A program made the position numbers and the translations under genes. From Bdellovibrionales bacterium CG10_big_fil_rev_8_21_14_0_10_45_34 (GTDB lineage Bacteria; Bdellovibrionota; Bdellovibrionia; Bdellovibrionales; 1-14-0-10-45-34): a stretch of 64,000 bases of DNA. The stretch spans positions 124,001 to 188,000 of the forward strand of contig PEZS01000011.1 in assembly GCA_002778785.1 (NCBI GenBank). Reading direction: 5' to 3'. Below the pieces are notes generated by a model, which saw nothing but the letters and a program-made list of their open reading frames with translations, did no database searches and was not told the origin of the DNA. Shown here one piece after another: positions 16,385 to 24,378 of this stretch. The stretch's first letter is position 1. Each line of letters begins with the position of its first letter.

Positions 16385-17098
16385 ATGGCCCGAAAGATTT
16401 ACAAATGCAAATTGTCGCAGCTAGGACACCTCACGCCGACGGTGAGGGAGCTCGTCTTTGACATTCTCGAAGGAGAAAAACTTGAGTTTGAAGCGGGACA
16501 GTTCGTTATGATGAGGGTTCCCGGCGGCGAAAAACCCTCTCTGAGAGCTTATTCCATAGCTTCTTCTGATGCGCTTTCCACTCAGTTCAAATTGCTCATT
16601 AAACTCGTACCCGGCGGCGTCGCATCTGAGTTTGTCGAAACCTACTGCAAGGTAGGAACGGTCGTCGAGTTCACGGGACCTTTTGGCAAGCTGTTGTTTC
16701 AGGAACCTCCTGCTAAGAAAGTTCTCTTTTTTTGCACGGGAGCCGGACTGTCTCAGCACATCTGCATGTTAGAATCAAAAGCCCACAAATACCCAGAAAC
16801 AGAATTCTACCTTTATAAAGGCGCCTTGAGCGAAAAAGAAATCTACTACAAAGACGTGCTTCAAAATTTAAAAGAGAAACTACCCCAGTTCAAAAAATAC
16901 GAATTCACAATTGATGATGGCTCTGCCACCTGGCAAGGCCGCACCGGATATGTTAATCAGTTCCTCGACGAGTTCGACCTTGCTAGCGATATCCAGATCT
17001 ATTTGTGCGGCAATCCTAATATGATCAAATCCATGAAAGCAGATTTGGAGCGCAAGGGCTTCTCTAAGGACCGCTTATATGCTGAAGCCTTCTATTAA
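16385..17098 (+). CDS. Ferredoxin-NADP reductase-like FAD/NAD(P) oxidoreductase
   Basis: Electron-transfer flavoenzyme passing electrons between NAD(P)H and a ferredoxin, flavodoxin or similar partner. The FAD domain has the RAYSIASS motif (flavin-binding R-x-Y-S) and GTVVEFTGPFGKL. The NAD(P) domain has LFFCTGAGLSQHICML, IYLCGNPNMIKSM and a terminal aromatic residue (AEAFY), typical of FNR-type enzymes. 237 residues without extra iron-sulfur domains. ATG 16385 has GAGGAG just upstream. A single-cluster ferredoxin gene lies in the window at 28080-28316, but nothing ties them together. Confidence 0.85.
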   Translation: MARKIYKCKLSQLGHLTPTVRELVFDILEGEKLEFEAGQFVMMRVPGGEKPSLRAYSIASSDALSTQFKLLIKLVPGGVASEFVETYCKVGTVVEFTGPFGKLLFQEPPAKKVLFFCTGAGLSQHICMLESKAHKYPETEFYLYKGALSEKEIYYKDVLQNLKEKLPQFKKYEFTIDDGSATWQGRTGYVNQFLDEFDLASDIQIYLCGNPNMIKSMKADLERKGFSKDRLYAEAFY

Positions 17099-17113
17099 AT
17101 TTTGATGAACCTA

Positions 17114-17130
17114 CAGACTCAAACAGTCTG
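17114..17130. terminator. Small hairpin between convergent genes
   Basis: CAGACT and AGTCTG form a 6-bp stem with a 5-base loop between two convergent stops (17098 and 17167). There is no T-run on either strand, so any terminator role would be weak or factor-dependent. Confidence 0.25.
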
Positions 17131-17166
17131 GTTGCTCCGAAGTGTTGCCATAGTCGTTTCATGCAG

Positions 17167-17988
17167 TCACTTTGTAGGGCTAGCAGAAAGCGTGCCTTCA
17201 AAGAAGTTTTGAAGAGTCGCAATGAACTCTTTTGGCTTGTCAAAGTGAACCCAGTGGGCGGCGCCTGGTATTTCCACGCCGATGCACAAGGGCGCAGCGG
17301 CGAGCATTTCTTGATATTCTCCAAGACTTAGCTCATCCGATAGTTCGCCCCTTATAACAAGTGTGGGGTTCTGGATGGCCTTCCATTGCTCCCACGAAGA
17401 TTCCGTCCGCCCTTTTGTCACGCTCTCAAGTATAGCGCCACGTTCAAATCGCCAATCATATTGGTCGCCTTCTTTTTGTTCTATATTCGACTTCAAATAG
17501 GCATTTAGGGTCGGTTCAAACACACCCTTTTCAAAAAAGGAATTCATAGTGTCGCGGCTTTTAAAGGGAGTTGGCACTTTATCCAGAATTCCGATTATTC
17601 CTTGAATAGCCTCTGGCCTGGCTGATGGGCCAATGTCTTCGACAACTAATTTTTCGATGCGACTCGGGTTCTCAGAGGCAAAATGAATCGCATTTCGCCC
17701 GCCCATCGAGTGACCCACTAGATGAAACTTGCGCCAGCCCAGATGATCCACAATTTCAAGCAAGTCAGTTGCATAATCGCTCGGATGGTATCCAACGAGG
17801 TTCTTCACGGACTTTCCGTGCCCTCGTTGATCATACGTTAGTATCTCATATTCCGATTCGAATGCGCGGGTGACACTCAACCAATTGTTCAGATAACCCA
17901 TGAGGCCATGCAAAAAAACAATTCTACCCTTGAGGGGGTGTCCGACGATGCGGGCTTGAAATTTATTAAGCAAGAGAAAATTCTGCAT
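17167..17988 (-). CDS. Alpha/beta-hydrolase, YbfF-like esterase
   Basis: Serine hydrolase acting on an unknown acyl ester. Visible are the oxyanion-hole segment VFLHGLMGYLNNW, the nucleophile elbow GHSMGG, the family phrase LVVEDIGPSARPEAI (like the IDIAP stretch of YbfF) and the catalytic His in GAAHWVHFDKP. I choose ATG 17988 (MQNFLLLNKF), giving 273 residues, because the frame upstream to 18069 opens with TTG and its first codon touches the divergent pcnB start; ATG 18024 is a second option. The 5' ends of the two divergent genes are about 80 bp apart. Confidence 0.85.
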   Translation of the reverse strand: MQNFLLLNKFQARIVGHPLKGRIVFLHGLMGYLNNWLSVTRAFESEYEILTYDQRGHGKSVKNLVGYHPSDYATDLLEIVDHLGWRKFHLVGHSMGGRNAIHFASENPSRIEKLVVEDIGPSARPEAIQGIIGILDKVPTPFKSRDTMNSFFEKGVFEPTLNAYLKSNIEQKEGDQYDWRFERGAILESVTKGRTESSWEQWKAIQNPTLVIRGELSDELSLGEYQEMLAAAPLCIGVEIPGAAHWVHFDKPKEFIATLQNFFEGTLSASPTK

Positions 17989-18068
17989 GAGTGATGCCAA
18001 GTTTAGCACGCCAATATCGGGCATGTACAGTTGACCGCGGCGCCTGAACTCGTCATGATCTTGCGGCA

Positions 18069-19271
18069 ATGGTTGATATCATAAGACGACCACATCTCTG
18101 TGCTGACTGGGTTCATAATGACGCCCGGCAGATTGTTAAAACTCTTAAAGGGCGAGGGTTTGAAACCTATCTCGTCGGCGGATGCGTGCGCGATCTGCTC
18201 GCTGAAATTCATCCCAAAGACTTCGACATTGCAACCGCTGCGAGTCCCCAGCAGGTAAAACGAGCAATATACAATAGCTACATTATTGGTCGCCGATTTC
18301 GCCTGGTTCTGGCAAAGCGAGGTGTCGACCAATACGAAATATCCACCTTTCGAAGAAGTCCCACCATTGAAGACCTACAGAACGAAGACATCTCCGGGGA
18401 TAATTTTTTTGGTACAGCAGAAGAAGATGCTGTACGTCGCGACTTTACGATTAACGGTCTTTTTTACGACCCTGTTGAAGATAAATTGACCGACTACGTT
18501 GGAGGAGGTCGAGATATCGATCTTCGTTTAGTGCGAATGATCGGAGAGCCCGAAGTCCGCCTGCGCGAAGATCCTATACGCATCCTCAGAGCCATTCGTC
18601 TGGCTGCAAAACTCCGCTTTGATATTGATCCCCATTTGCGCCAGGCAATGGTGAGTGAAGCCGAACACCTAGTGTCGTCGGTTCTGCCTCGAAAGCGTGA
18701 GGAGTATCTTAAGGTCCTCAGGTTGTCCGACCCAATACCCGCCCTTTTTGAAATGAAGGATCTGGGAATCCTAAAATTTTGCCTTCCAGAACTTGATACA
18801 CTTTTTGATAGTTCAGAGCTCACAGCCCGTTTTGGTTGGCTTATGAGACAAAGTCGTCAATTTGTAGGAGACGACTGCTCGCCGACCGAGCTTTTTGCTT
18901 TTTTTCTGACAGCATATATTCATGCGGGACAAGCAGATCACGAGGGGCACGAAGAATTTCAGAAAGCATTTCACCAAGAGGCCAACATCACCTTTCTCAA
19001 GCAGGGTCTTGGCTTGTTTCAAACAGAAATTCGACTTATTGCTGCGGCCCTCGAAATTGTTCCGAATCTTAAAGACGCAGGTGGATTTTCTCGGAAAGGG
19101 TTACGCCGCCAGGCTGCTTTTTTAAGCCACGAATCCCTTCCACTTGCTTTGGTTTTGGCCCGCATGCTGCACGAAATCAGTGGCGAAGAGGCCACCTACT
19201 GGGAGTTGCAGCTCAGCAATCATAAAACCTTTGCCACAGCGCCGAAACAGGCGGTAAAAGAGGGCTTTTAA
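18069..19271 (+). CDS. pcnB: Poly(A) polymerase I
   Basis: Adds 3' poly(A) tails that mark RNA for decay. Family marks are VGGCVRDLLAE with catalytic D51/D53 (PKDFDIAT), STFRRSP, the RRDFTINGLFYDP block and IGEPEVRLREDPIRILRAIRLAAKL. The last is closer to PcnB than to CCA enzymes. 400 residues, with a shorter tail than E. coli PcnB and without its Arg-rich end. ATG 18069 overlaps the upstream frame of the divergent esterase. tatA starts 10 bp after its stop, so the two are probably co-transcribed. Confidence 0.85.
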   Translation: MVDIIRRPHLCADWVHNDARQIVKTLKGRGFETYLVGGCVRDLLAEIHPKDFDIATAASPQQVKRAIYNSYIIGRRFRLVLAKRGVDQYEISTFRRSPTIEDLQNEDISGDNFFGTAEEDAVRRDFTINGLFYDPVEDKLTDYVGGGRDIDLRLVRMIGEPEVRLREDPIRILRAIRLAAKLRFDIDPHLRQAMVSEAEHLVSSVLPRKREEYLKVLRLSDPIPALFEMKDLGILKFCLPELDTLFDSSELTARFGWLMRQSRQFVGDDCSPTELFAFFLTAYIHAGQADHEGHEEFQKAFHQEANITFLKQGLGLFQTEIRLIAAALEIVPNLKDAGGFSRKGLRRQAAFLSHESLPLALVLARMLHEISGEEATYWELQLSNHKTFATAPKQAVKEGF

Positions 19272-19281
19272 GAGGTGAGTT

Positions 19282-19530
19282 ATGAGTCTTGGCCCTATGG
19301 AGCTCTTGGTCATATTAGGTATTGTGCTTTTACTTTTTGGGCCATCCAGGTTGCCTGGTTTAGGCAAATCCATCGGTGAGGCCATCCGCGGATTCAAAAA
19401 AGGTATCGCAGACGATGAAGTCGATGTGACGGCCAAAGATTCCACCGCGAAATATTCTTCAGAAAAACTCGAATCTGCTAAAAAATCAGAATCCGTAAAA
19501 TCCCACACCGAAGACAAATCAAAAGTCTAA
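19282..19530 (+). CDS. tatA: Sec-independent translocase subunit TatA/E
   Basis: Pore-forming subunit of the twin-arginine export system. It has one short TM helix (about residues 7-22), the FGPSRLPGLGKSIGEAIRGFKKG hinge and amphipathic helix typical of TatA, then an acidic, Ser/Lys-rich tail. 82 residues. AGGTGAG precedes the ATG. It lies away from tatB-tatC (43038-44263), so the Tat genes are split between two loci. Confidence 0.92.
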   Translation: MSLGPMELLVILGIVLLLFGPSRLPGLGKSIGEAIRGFKKGIADDEVDVTAKDSTAKYSSEKLESAKKSESVKSHTEDKSKV

Positions 19531-19540
19531 TCAGACGAAC

Positions 19541-19618
19541 AACTCAGACCTCCGGCGAGCGTGAAGCGTTCGCACGCGTCAGCTGCGACGCCGGCGAGAA
19601 CAGGAGTCCGTGTCTGAG
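19541..19618 (+). repeat. 78-bp structured repeat, copy 1
   Basis: Matches copy 2 (19667-19744) at 77 of 78 positions, with A or G at position 59 of the unit. The ends are CTCAGAC and GTCTGAG, which pair. Inside, CCGGCG pairs with CGCCGG around an inner hairpin GCGTG/CACGC. It is far more GC-rich than its surroundings. Copy 1 lacks the long outer arms of copy 2. Confidence 0.93.
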
Positions 19619-19642
19619 GGTACGCCAACTCATTGAGCTAAA

Positions 19643-19770
19643 GTGTGTCTGTACTTCTTTCTCCTTAACTCAGACCTCCGGCGAGCGTGAAGCGTTCGCA
19701 CGCGTCAGCTGCGACGCCGGCGAGGACAGGAGTCCGTGTCTGAGTTAAGGAGAAAGAAGAAAAGACACAC
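19643..19770. repeat. 128-bp inverted-repeat element enclosing copy 2
   Basis: Left arm 19643-19675 and right arm 19738-19770 are reverse complements at 31 of 33 bases (CTTCTTTCTCCTTAACTCAG in the left arm). A transcript of either strand would fold into one long stem topped by the copy 2 structure. It sits between the convergent ends of tatA and the transketolase genes, so it may serve as a bidirectional terminator or transcript-end stabiliser. It also resembles a small non-autonomous mobile element. Confidence 0.85.
19667..19744 (+). repeat. 78-bp structured repeat, copy 2
   Basis: Second copy of the unit, starting 126 bp after the start of the first and separated from it by 48 bp. Its ends extend into longer inverted arms (see 19643-19770). 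Confidence 0.93.
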
Positions 19771-19780
19771 TCCTGCGCAA

Positions 19781-20716
19781 TTAAAAATAAGATTGAATTG
19801 TGTGAGCCACTCCCACGCCATCTAGCTTGTGAAAGCGATAGAGATCTTCTGGAGTGCCACTTTCGCCATAAACATCATTCACACCGATACGAACTACTTT
19901 GCAAGCAAGCCCCAGCCCGCTTGTGACTTCACTCACGGCTGCGCCTAGTCCGCCAATCACACTATGGTCCTCGGCTGTGAAAATTGTTTTAAACTGCGAT
20001 GCGTACTTTTCGATCGAGGCTCGATCAATAGGCTTTATTGATGAAACATTCACGACGCCAACATTTAATCCTTTAGTCGACAATTCTTTTGAAGCTTCAA
20101 GAGCCGAACCCACAAGTGCGCCCGTTGCGAACACTACCGTGTCGCTACCTTCTTTAATTGTATGCGCCTTACCGGGCTCGAAGCGATAGTTTTCACTATG
20201 AACTCGGGGAAGATCTTGCCGAGACAACCTAACATAAGCCGGGCCTTGATGCCGGCACAGGTACTCCATCATTGCATGAGTCTCAATGTCGTCCGCAGGC
20301 TGTAGCACCAACATACCTGGCAGTACGCGCATACATGCTAAATCCTCGAGCGCCATCTGACTGCAGCCATCTTCGCCAATACCCACACCAGCATGCGTAC
20401 CAATGAGTCTCACATTGGCTTGTGCATAGCCAACGGTGACTCGAATTGTGTCAAAACGCCCAGACAAAAAAGCTCCAAACGAACACAAAAATGGCACCTT
20501 GCCCGAGAAGGACATACCAGCTGCCACACCAATCATGTTGGCCTCTTGAATGCCCATCTGAAAGAAACGATTCGGATATTTTTTCGAAAAGCCCTCTGAC
20601 TTTGTACTTTTTGAGAGGTCCGCATCGAGAACAACCACTTGCGGGTAATCCGCACCGAGCTGCACAAGAGCTTCACCAAAACTAGCACGCGTTGCTTTTT
20701 TCTGAACTGCTGTCAT
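19781..20716 (-). CDS. Transketolase, C-terminal half subunit
   Basis: Second half of a two-subunit transketolase, carrying the pyrimidine-binding and C-terminal domains. It runs from LDADLSKSTKSEGF through the conserved QMGIQEANMIGVAAGMSFSG, which holds the Glu that activates thiamine diphosphate, and THAGVGIGEDG, to the C-terminal domain GALVGSALEASKEL and EDHSVIGGLGAAVSEV. 311 residues. The N-terminal half ends 5 bp upstream in the same direction, an arrangement known from archaea and many bacteria. Role: pentose phosphate interconversion of ketose and aldose phosphates. Confidence 0.9.
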   Translation of the reverse strand: MTAVQKKATRASFGEALVQLGADYPQVVVLDADLSKSTKSEGFSKKYPNRFFQMGIQEANMIGVAAGMSFSGKVPFLCSFGAFLSGRFDTIRVTVGYAQANVRLIGTHAGVGIGEDGCSQMALEDLACMRVLPGMLVLQPADDIETHAMMEYLCRHQGPAYVRLSRQDLPRVHSENYRFEPGKAHTIKEGSDTVVFATGALVGSALEASKELSTKGLNVGVVNVSSIKPIDRASIEKYASQFKTIFTAEDHSVIGGLGAAVSEVTSGLGLACKVVRIGVNDVYGESGTPEDLYRFHKLDGVGVAHTIQSYF

Positions 20717-20721
20717 GACGA

Positions 20722-21552
20722 TTACCTCTCTAGCTCTTTCATTGCTTGATTGAATTCATTTTCGTTGGGTGCGGAGCCATGCCACTTGTTGTCGTTTTCC
20801 ATGAAAGAAACGCCTTTGCCTTTTACTGTCTTTGCGACAATCAAGTGAGGTTTGCCTTTTAGTTGTGAGCATTTCAGAACCGCTTGATGGATCTGCTGCA
20901 TGTTATGCCCATCGATCTCTTCGACGTGCCATTTAAAAGCTTCAAACTTGGCTTTGATGTCTCCAAGATCCATCACATCTTTTACGGTACCGTCGATTTG
21001 GTAACCATTCGAATCTAAAAAGACGATCAAGTTGTCGAGCTGGAAATTGCCCGTCGACATAGCGCACTCCCAAATCTGACCTTCTTGTGTTTCGCCATCG
21101 CCGATAAGACAAAATACCCGAGCTGGGTTGTTATCCATACGAAGAGACATGGCCATACCCTGAGCGACGGAAAGTCCCTGGCCCAACGAACCCGTTGATG
21201 CTTCAAGCACAGGCATTCTCACTCTATCAGGGTGCCCCTGAAAAGGGCTCCCTAACTGGCGAAAGGTTGCCGTCTCTTCAATGTTAAAATAACCTCGAAG
21301 CCCCAGCGCCGCATAAAGAGCCGGCACGCCGTGACCCTTGCTAATAACAAAACGGTCGCGATCTTCTTTAAGAGGATTTTTTGGATCCACATTCATGTCA
21401 TTGAAGAAAAGCTCAGTGATGATATCGATGCAAGAAAGCGAGCTCCCCGGATGCCCCGATTTGGCTTCAAAGATCATTTTGATGATCCACTTACGAGCTT
21501 CGTGTGCTACTTTTTCTAGCTCTGATTGCTTTTCTTTAGAAAGATCTGACAT
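20722..21552 (-). CDS. Transketolase, N-terminal half subunit
   Basis: Thiamine-diphosphate domain of the split transketolase. Visible are SGHPGSSLSCIDI near the start, the substrate His in SKGHGVPALYAAL, STGSLGQGLSVAQGMA, and the cofactor motif GDGETQEGQIWECAMSTGN ending in LDSNGYQIDG. 276 residues. ATG 21552 has AGGTGAGG upstream. The C-terminal partner follows by 5 bp. The active enzyme is presumably an alpha2-beta2 assembly. Confidence 0.92.
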   Translation of the reverse strand: MSDLSKEKQSELEKVAHEARKWIIKMIFEAKSGHPGSSLSCIDIITELFFNDMNVDPKNPLKEDRDRFVISKGHGVPALYAALGLRGYFNIEETATFRQLGSPFQGHPDRVRMPVLEASTGSLGQGLSVAQGMAMSLRMDNNPARVFCLIGDGETQEGQIWECAMSTGNFQLDNLIVFLDSNGYQIDGTVKDVMDLGDIKAKFEAFKWHVEEIDGHNMQQIHQAVLKCSQLKGKPHLIVAKTVKGKGVSFMENDNKWHGSAPNENEFNQAMKELER

Positions 21553-21680
21553 AAAACCTCACCTGAAGTTGCGTGGCCGTTTGATACGCAAAACCCCAGA
21601 TGTGCCACTGATTCGGTGGAAATTCAAGGCGCCTACAGCCGTCGCTCATGAAAGTTCAAGTCAACTCTTATGAATTTACG

Positions 21681-21700
21681 GCCGGCACCCAAATGCCGGC
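21681..21700 (-). terminator. GC-rich hairpin after the lipoprotein gene
   Basis: GCCGGCA and TGCCGGC form a 7-bp stem with a 6-base loop, 29-48 bp past the stop of the minus-strand lipoprotein gene. No T-run follows on the minus strand, so termination there would be weak or assisted. Confidence 0.35.
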
Positions 21701-21728
21701 TACTTATAGAAAATAGTGATCATCCGAA

Positions 21729-22832
21729 CTATCGAGACACTAGAAGAAAGTTAAATAGCTTTGTTGTATCGCCTGGATCAGCTCCTGCACAGTTAATTAC
21801 CTGTTTGCCTGTGCCATTAGCATTAGAGACCGCCATACATGCCACAGTTCCACTACCTGACGGTGAAGTTAATGTGCCAGCCATCAAGCCTGTCGAAGGA
21901 CTGTTAAGCGCAGAAATATTTAAAGATACAGTATCAGAGCTTGTTGTGTCAGTATCTACATCCGTCACAATATTACCCGTACCAGTGATAGAGCTTGAGG
22001 CACCAGTCAAAGTAAATTTAACCACCTTAAACTTGTTCCCGGTAGACTGCCCACCCATATAAACGAATCCTGAGTACGTTCCAGAATAAGTCGTGCCAGT
22101 TATAGATGTGACCGGTAATCCAAATATGTAAGTAGATTGAGTTGGGTCGGCTGTAGCCGTGTTTACAATCGCCCCGCCATTCGAGGTAAGATACATGGTC
22201 GACGTGTCGCCAGGAACACCGACAGTCATAATCCCACCTGAACACGTTGAAGCGGTAAAAGTGTTGGCGCCTAAGTCAGTCGTAACAGCGGCAAGAGAGT
22301 ACCTAGTGGCTACGCTGGCGACTCCGGAAGCGGCTGAGTATGTGAAAGTTCCAAAAGTATCCTGAGTCCCACTTGACACGTCTGAAGAATCAGCCTGCTT
22401 TACTATAACCCAGTTCGCATTAAGCGCGCTCGAAGGACAAGCTCCTGCGGAAACAGCCGCAACCACTTGATCTGGGTTTCCTGAATCAATCGGTTTTATA
22501 AATAATGCCATACCGGGCACCTCAAGGCCATAGGCCGCACTACCCGCCGCAGGCGCTCCAGTGCCCGAAGAGCTAGTGACCGATAGTTTTTTAAATCCGT
22601 TTACGTCAGTCCCCGTTGCCGTGACGGTCATATCTGCTGACGTGTCCGACGAGGAAGCGTATTTGTTAATTGTGTAAGTTGCACCTGTGGCGGATACCGT
22701 GTAGTGAGAGCCAGGCCCGCTATACGAGTAGGCGGATGCGGCGGGTGTGGTGCTTTCGTTTTTTGCACAGCCTGCAAGTGCTAGCAAACTAGTTATCAGA
22801 TATGTAACATTTTTTACTTTGTTGCGACTCAT
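21729..22832 (-). CDS. Ser/Thr/Gly-rich lipoprotein of unknown function
   Basis: 367 residues. The basic N-terminus (MSRNKVKNV), a hydrophobic core and the lipobox LAGC (Cys22) mark an exported lipoprotein. The mature part is low in charge and very rich in Ser, Thr, Gly and Ala, with strand-like phrases such as GAPAAGSAAYGLEVPGMALF and FGLPVTSITGTTYSGTYSGF, typical of beta-rich surface proteins. No domain recognised. GGAGGA lies 8 bases before the ATG. Similar composition is seen in the large lipoproteins at 44563 and 56117. Confidence 0.8.
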   Translation of the reverse strand: MSRNKVKNVTYLITSLLALAGCAKNESTTPAASAYSYSGPGSHYTVSATGATYTINKYASSSDTSADMTVTATGTDVNGFKKLSVTSSSGTGAPAAGSAAYGLEVPGMALFIKPIDSGNPDQVVAAVSAGACPSSALNANWVIVKQADSSDVSSGTQDTFGTFTYSAASGVASVATRYSLAAVTTDLGANTFTASTCSGGIMTVGVPGDTSTMYLTSNGGAIVNTATADPTQSTYIFGLPVTSITGTTYSGTYSGFVYMGGQSTGNKFKVVKFTLTGASSSITGTGNIVTDVDTDTTSSDTVSLNISALNSPSTGLMAGTLTSPSGSGTVACMAVSNANGTGKQVINCAGADPGDTTKLFNFLLVSR

Positions 22833-23060
22833 TTAAGTGATTCCTCCAATTTTTAAAACTTTTTTTAAACTCCTAAAAACAAACTCAATAAAAAACCAAA
22901 AGCCTTTCTTCGTTCAATTGCAAACCTTGTCCAAGAAACCAGACATTGCTTGGCTTTCGTGTACCAACTCACAAAAGTCCAACCTCTCTTATTTTGGCGA
23001 CTACTTATCTATTTTGAACGAAATTCTAGCGCCCCACCGACTTAAGAGTTGATTCCAGTT

Positions 23061-23654
23061 CTAAAGATAGAACCAAAATGCGAGGTAAGGGTAAAGCGTT
23101 GTGAATGTACCTGTAGCTCCAGAAATCTCGGTGCCGCTTGAAGTTAACTTGGTGTACTTTAGTTGGCGGTAGCTAATGTGAGGGCCAAACGCAAACGAAG
23201 AGATATTAAAACGATAACCCAAATCGACTTGAAACCCCGATCCGCTTTCATACTTAGCCGTGTTGCCCACTTCTCTCGTTGATGAGAGATGGTAGCTACC
23301 GAGAACACTGAAGTTTTCAGCGACGTAGCCGACAGTCGGGCCCATAGCATTGATTTTGGTCTCAGTCGTTGTATTGCCACTTCGGCTCGAAATCGTGTCC
23401 GCCGCGTAAACTCCGCCCAAGTAGAGACCATTCGGCATCACATAGCCGGCTCGGATGTCCGCGAAAAAGTAGGTGAGATCGGCGGTCGAAGTCGTACCCG
23501 ACTGCGTAACTTCTTGCTTATCCATAATGTACGTCGCAGCCGGGCTGATGACAAAACCCGAGCCACCACCTTTTGCATGAGATGTTTGGTTTAAGAAAAG
23601 AAAAACAACAAACAATCCGTACGCAATAAAACTAAAACCTACTTTTTTAATCAT
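23061..23654 (-). CDS. Outer membrane beta-barrel-like protein
   Basis: 197 residues. A signal peptide (MIKKVGFSFIAYGLFVVFLFLNQTSHA) is followed by alternating amphipathic strands (FVISPAATYIMDKQ, YFFADIRAGYVMPNGLYLGGVYAA, VGYVAENFSVLGSYHLSS, VDLGYRFNISSFAFGPHISY), ending in aromatic LYPYLAFWFYL. The closing strand with a near-terminal aromatic fits an 8-stranded outer membrane barrel (OmpW/OmpX-like fold class). Function unknown. It lies 67 bp downstream of thiQ on the same strand. Confidence 0.75.
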   Translation of the reverse strand: MIKKVGFSFIAYGLFVVFLFLNQTSHAKGGGSGFVISPAATYIMDKQEVTQSGTTSTADLTYFFADIRAGYVMPNGLYLGGVYAADTISSRSGNTTTETKINAMGPTVGYVAENFSVLGSYHLSSTREVGNTAKYESGSGFQVDLGYRFNISSFAFGPHISYRQLKYTKLTSSGTEISGATGTFTTLYPYLAFWFYL

Positions 23655-23721
23655 AGCCGGTCCTCCCCAATGCTGGTGCAGACACTATTGCAGCAAGAGC
23701 ACCCACTTCAGTCAACGCAGC

Positions 23722-24357
23722 CTAGACTAAGGAGCCTTTACTTAAGTGAAAGACTTTTTGAGTCACAAACGCCTCGACCTCCTCAAGGTCATGTGAGATG
23801 AGAAGCGATGGTACAGCCAATTCTGTCAGTATTTCTTTTGTCAGATTTAAAACATTTTTCTTTAGCTCTCTATCAAGAGCCGAAAACGGCTCATCCAAAA
23901 ACAAAAACCGTGGCTCAATCATCAGCGCGCGGGCAATTGCGACTCTTTGCCTTTCGCCGCCAGAAAGCAAACCTGCCCTTCGATCGCACAAATGACCGAT
24001 TTCAAACCCCTCTACCAACCTAGTTAGCAACTTGCCGCAGCGAGTGGAGTCAATCTTGTGCGCCCGGGCACCAAATAAGATGTTTTCCCTGACGCTGAGG
24101 TGGCTAAAAAGATCTAGTGTCTGAAACACAACCGAAACTTTCCGTTGCTTAAAGCTCAGCGGCATCACATCAGTGTCACCAAAGCGCCATCTCAACCCCG
24201 CACAGTTCTCGAGGCCCGAAAGAATTCTGACGATTGTGCTCTTTCCAGAACCGGATGGGCCCATGAGAGCTGACAGACCTTGGTCGGGAATATCCCAGTG
24301 CTTGATAGAGAGGTGGAACCCCTTCTTAGCAACATTTAAATTTTCGACTACAGACAC
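23722..24357 (-). CDS. thiQ: ABC transporter ATPase, thiamine-type (ThiQ-like)
   Basis: Energises the importer encoded with thiP and thiB. It has Walker A GPSGSGKST, the Q-loop VVFQTLDLF, signature LLSGGERQRVAIARAL, Walker B FLFLDEP and switch His in LLISHDLEE. 211 residues is short, like E. coli ThiQ, and it lacks the C-terminal regulatory domain found in iron- or sugar-type importers. The permease stop lies 21 bp upstream. The substrate assignment rests on the ThiB-like binding protein. Confidence 0.85.
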   Translation of the reverse strand: MSVVENLNVAKKGFHLSIKHWDIPDQGLSALMGPSGSGKSTIVRILSGLENCAGLRWRFGDTDVMPLSFKQRKVSVVFQTLDLFSHLSVRENILFGARAHKIDSTRCGKLLTRLVEGFEIGHLCDRRAGLLSGGERQRVAIARALMIEPRFLFLDEPFSALDRELKKNVLNLTKEILTELAVPSLLISHDLEEVEAFVTQKVFHLSKGSLV

Positions 24358-24378
24358 TTAAGCCTCATAAAACGAGTT

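Noticed and set aside
19541-19744. CRISPR array
   Set aside because: Only two copies with a single 48-bp spacer, a 78-bp self-pairing unit and no cas gene in the window.
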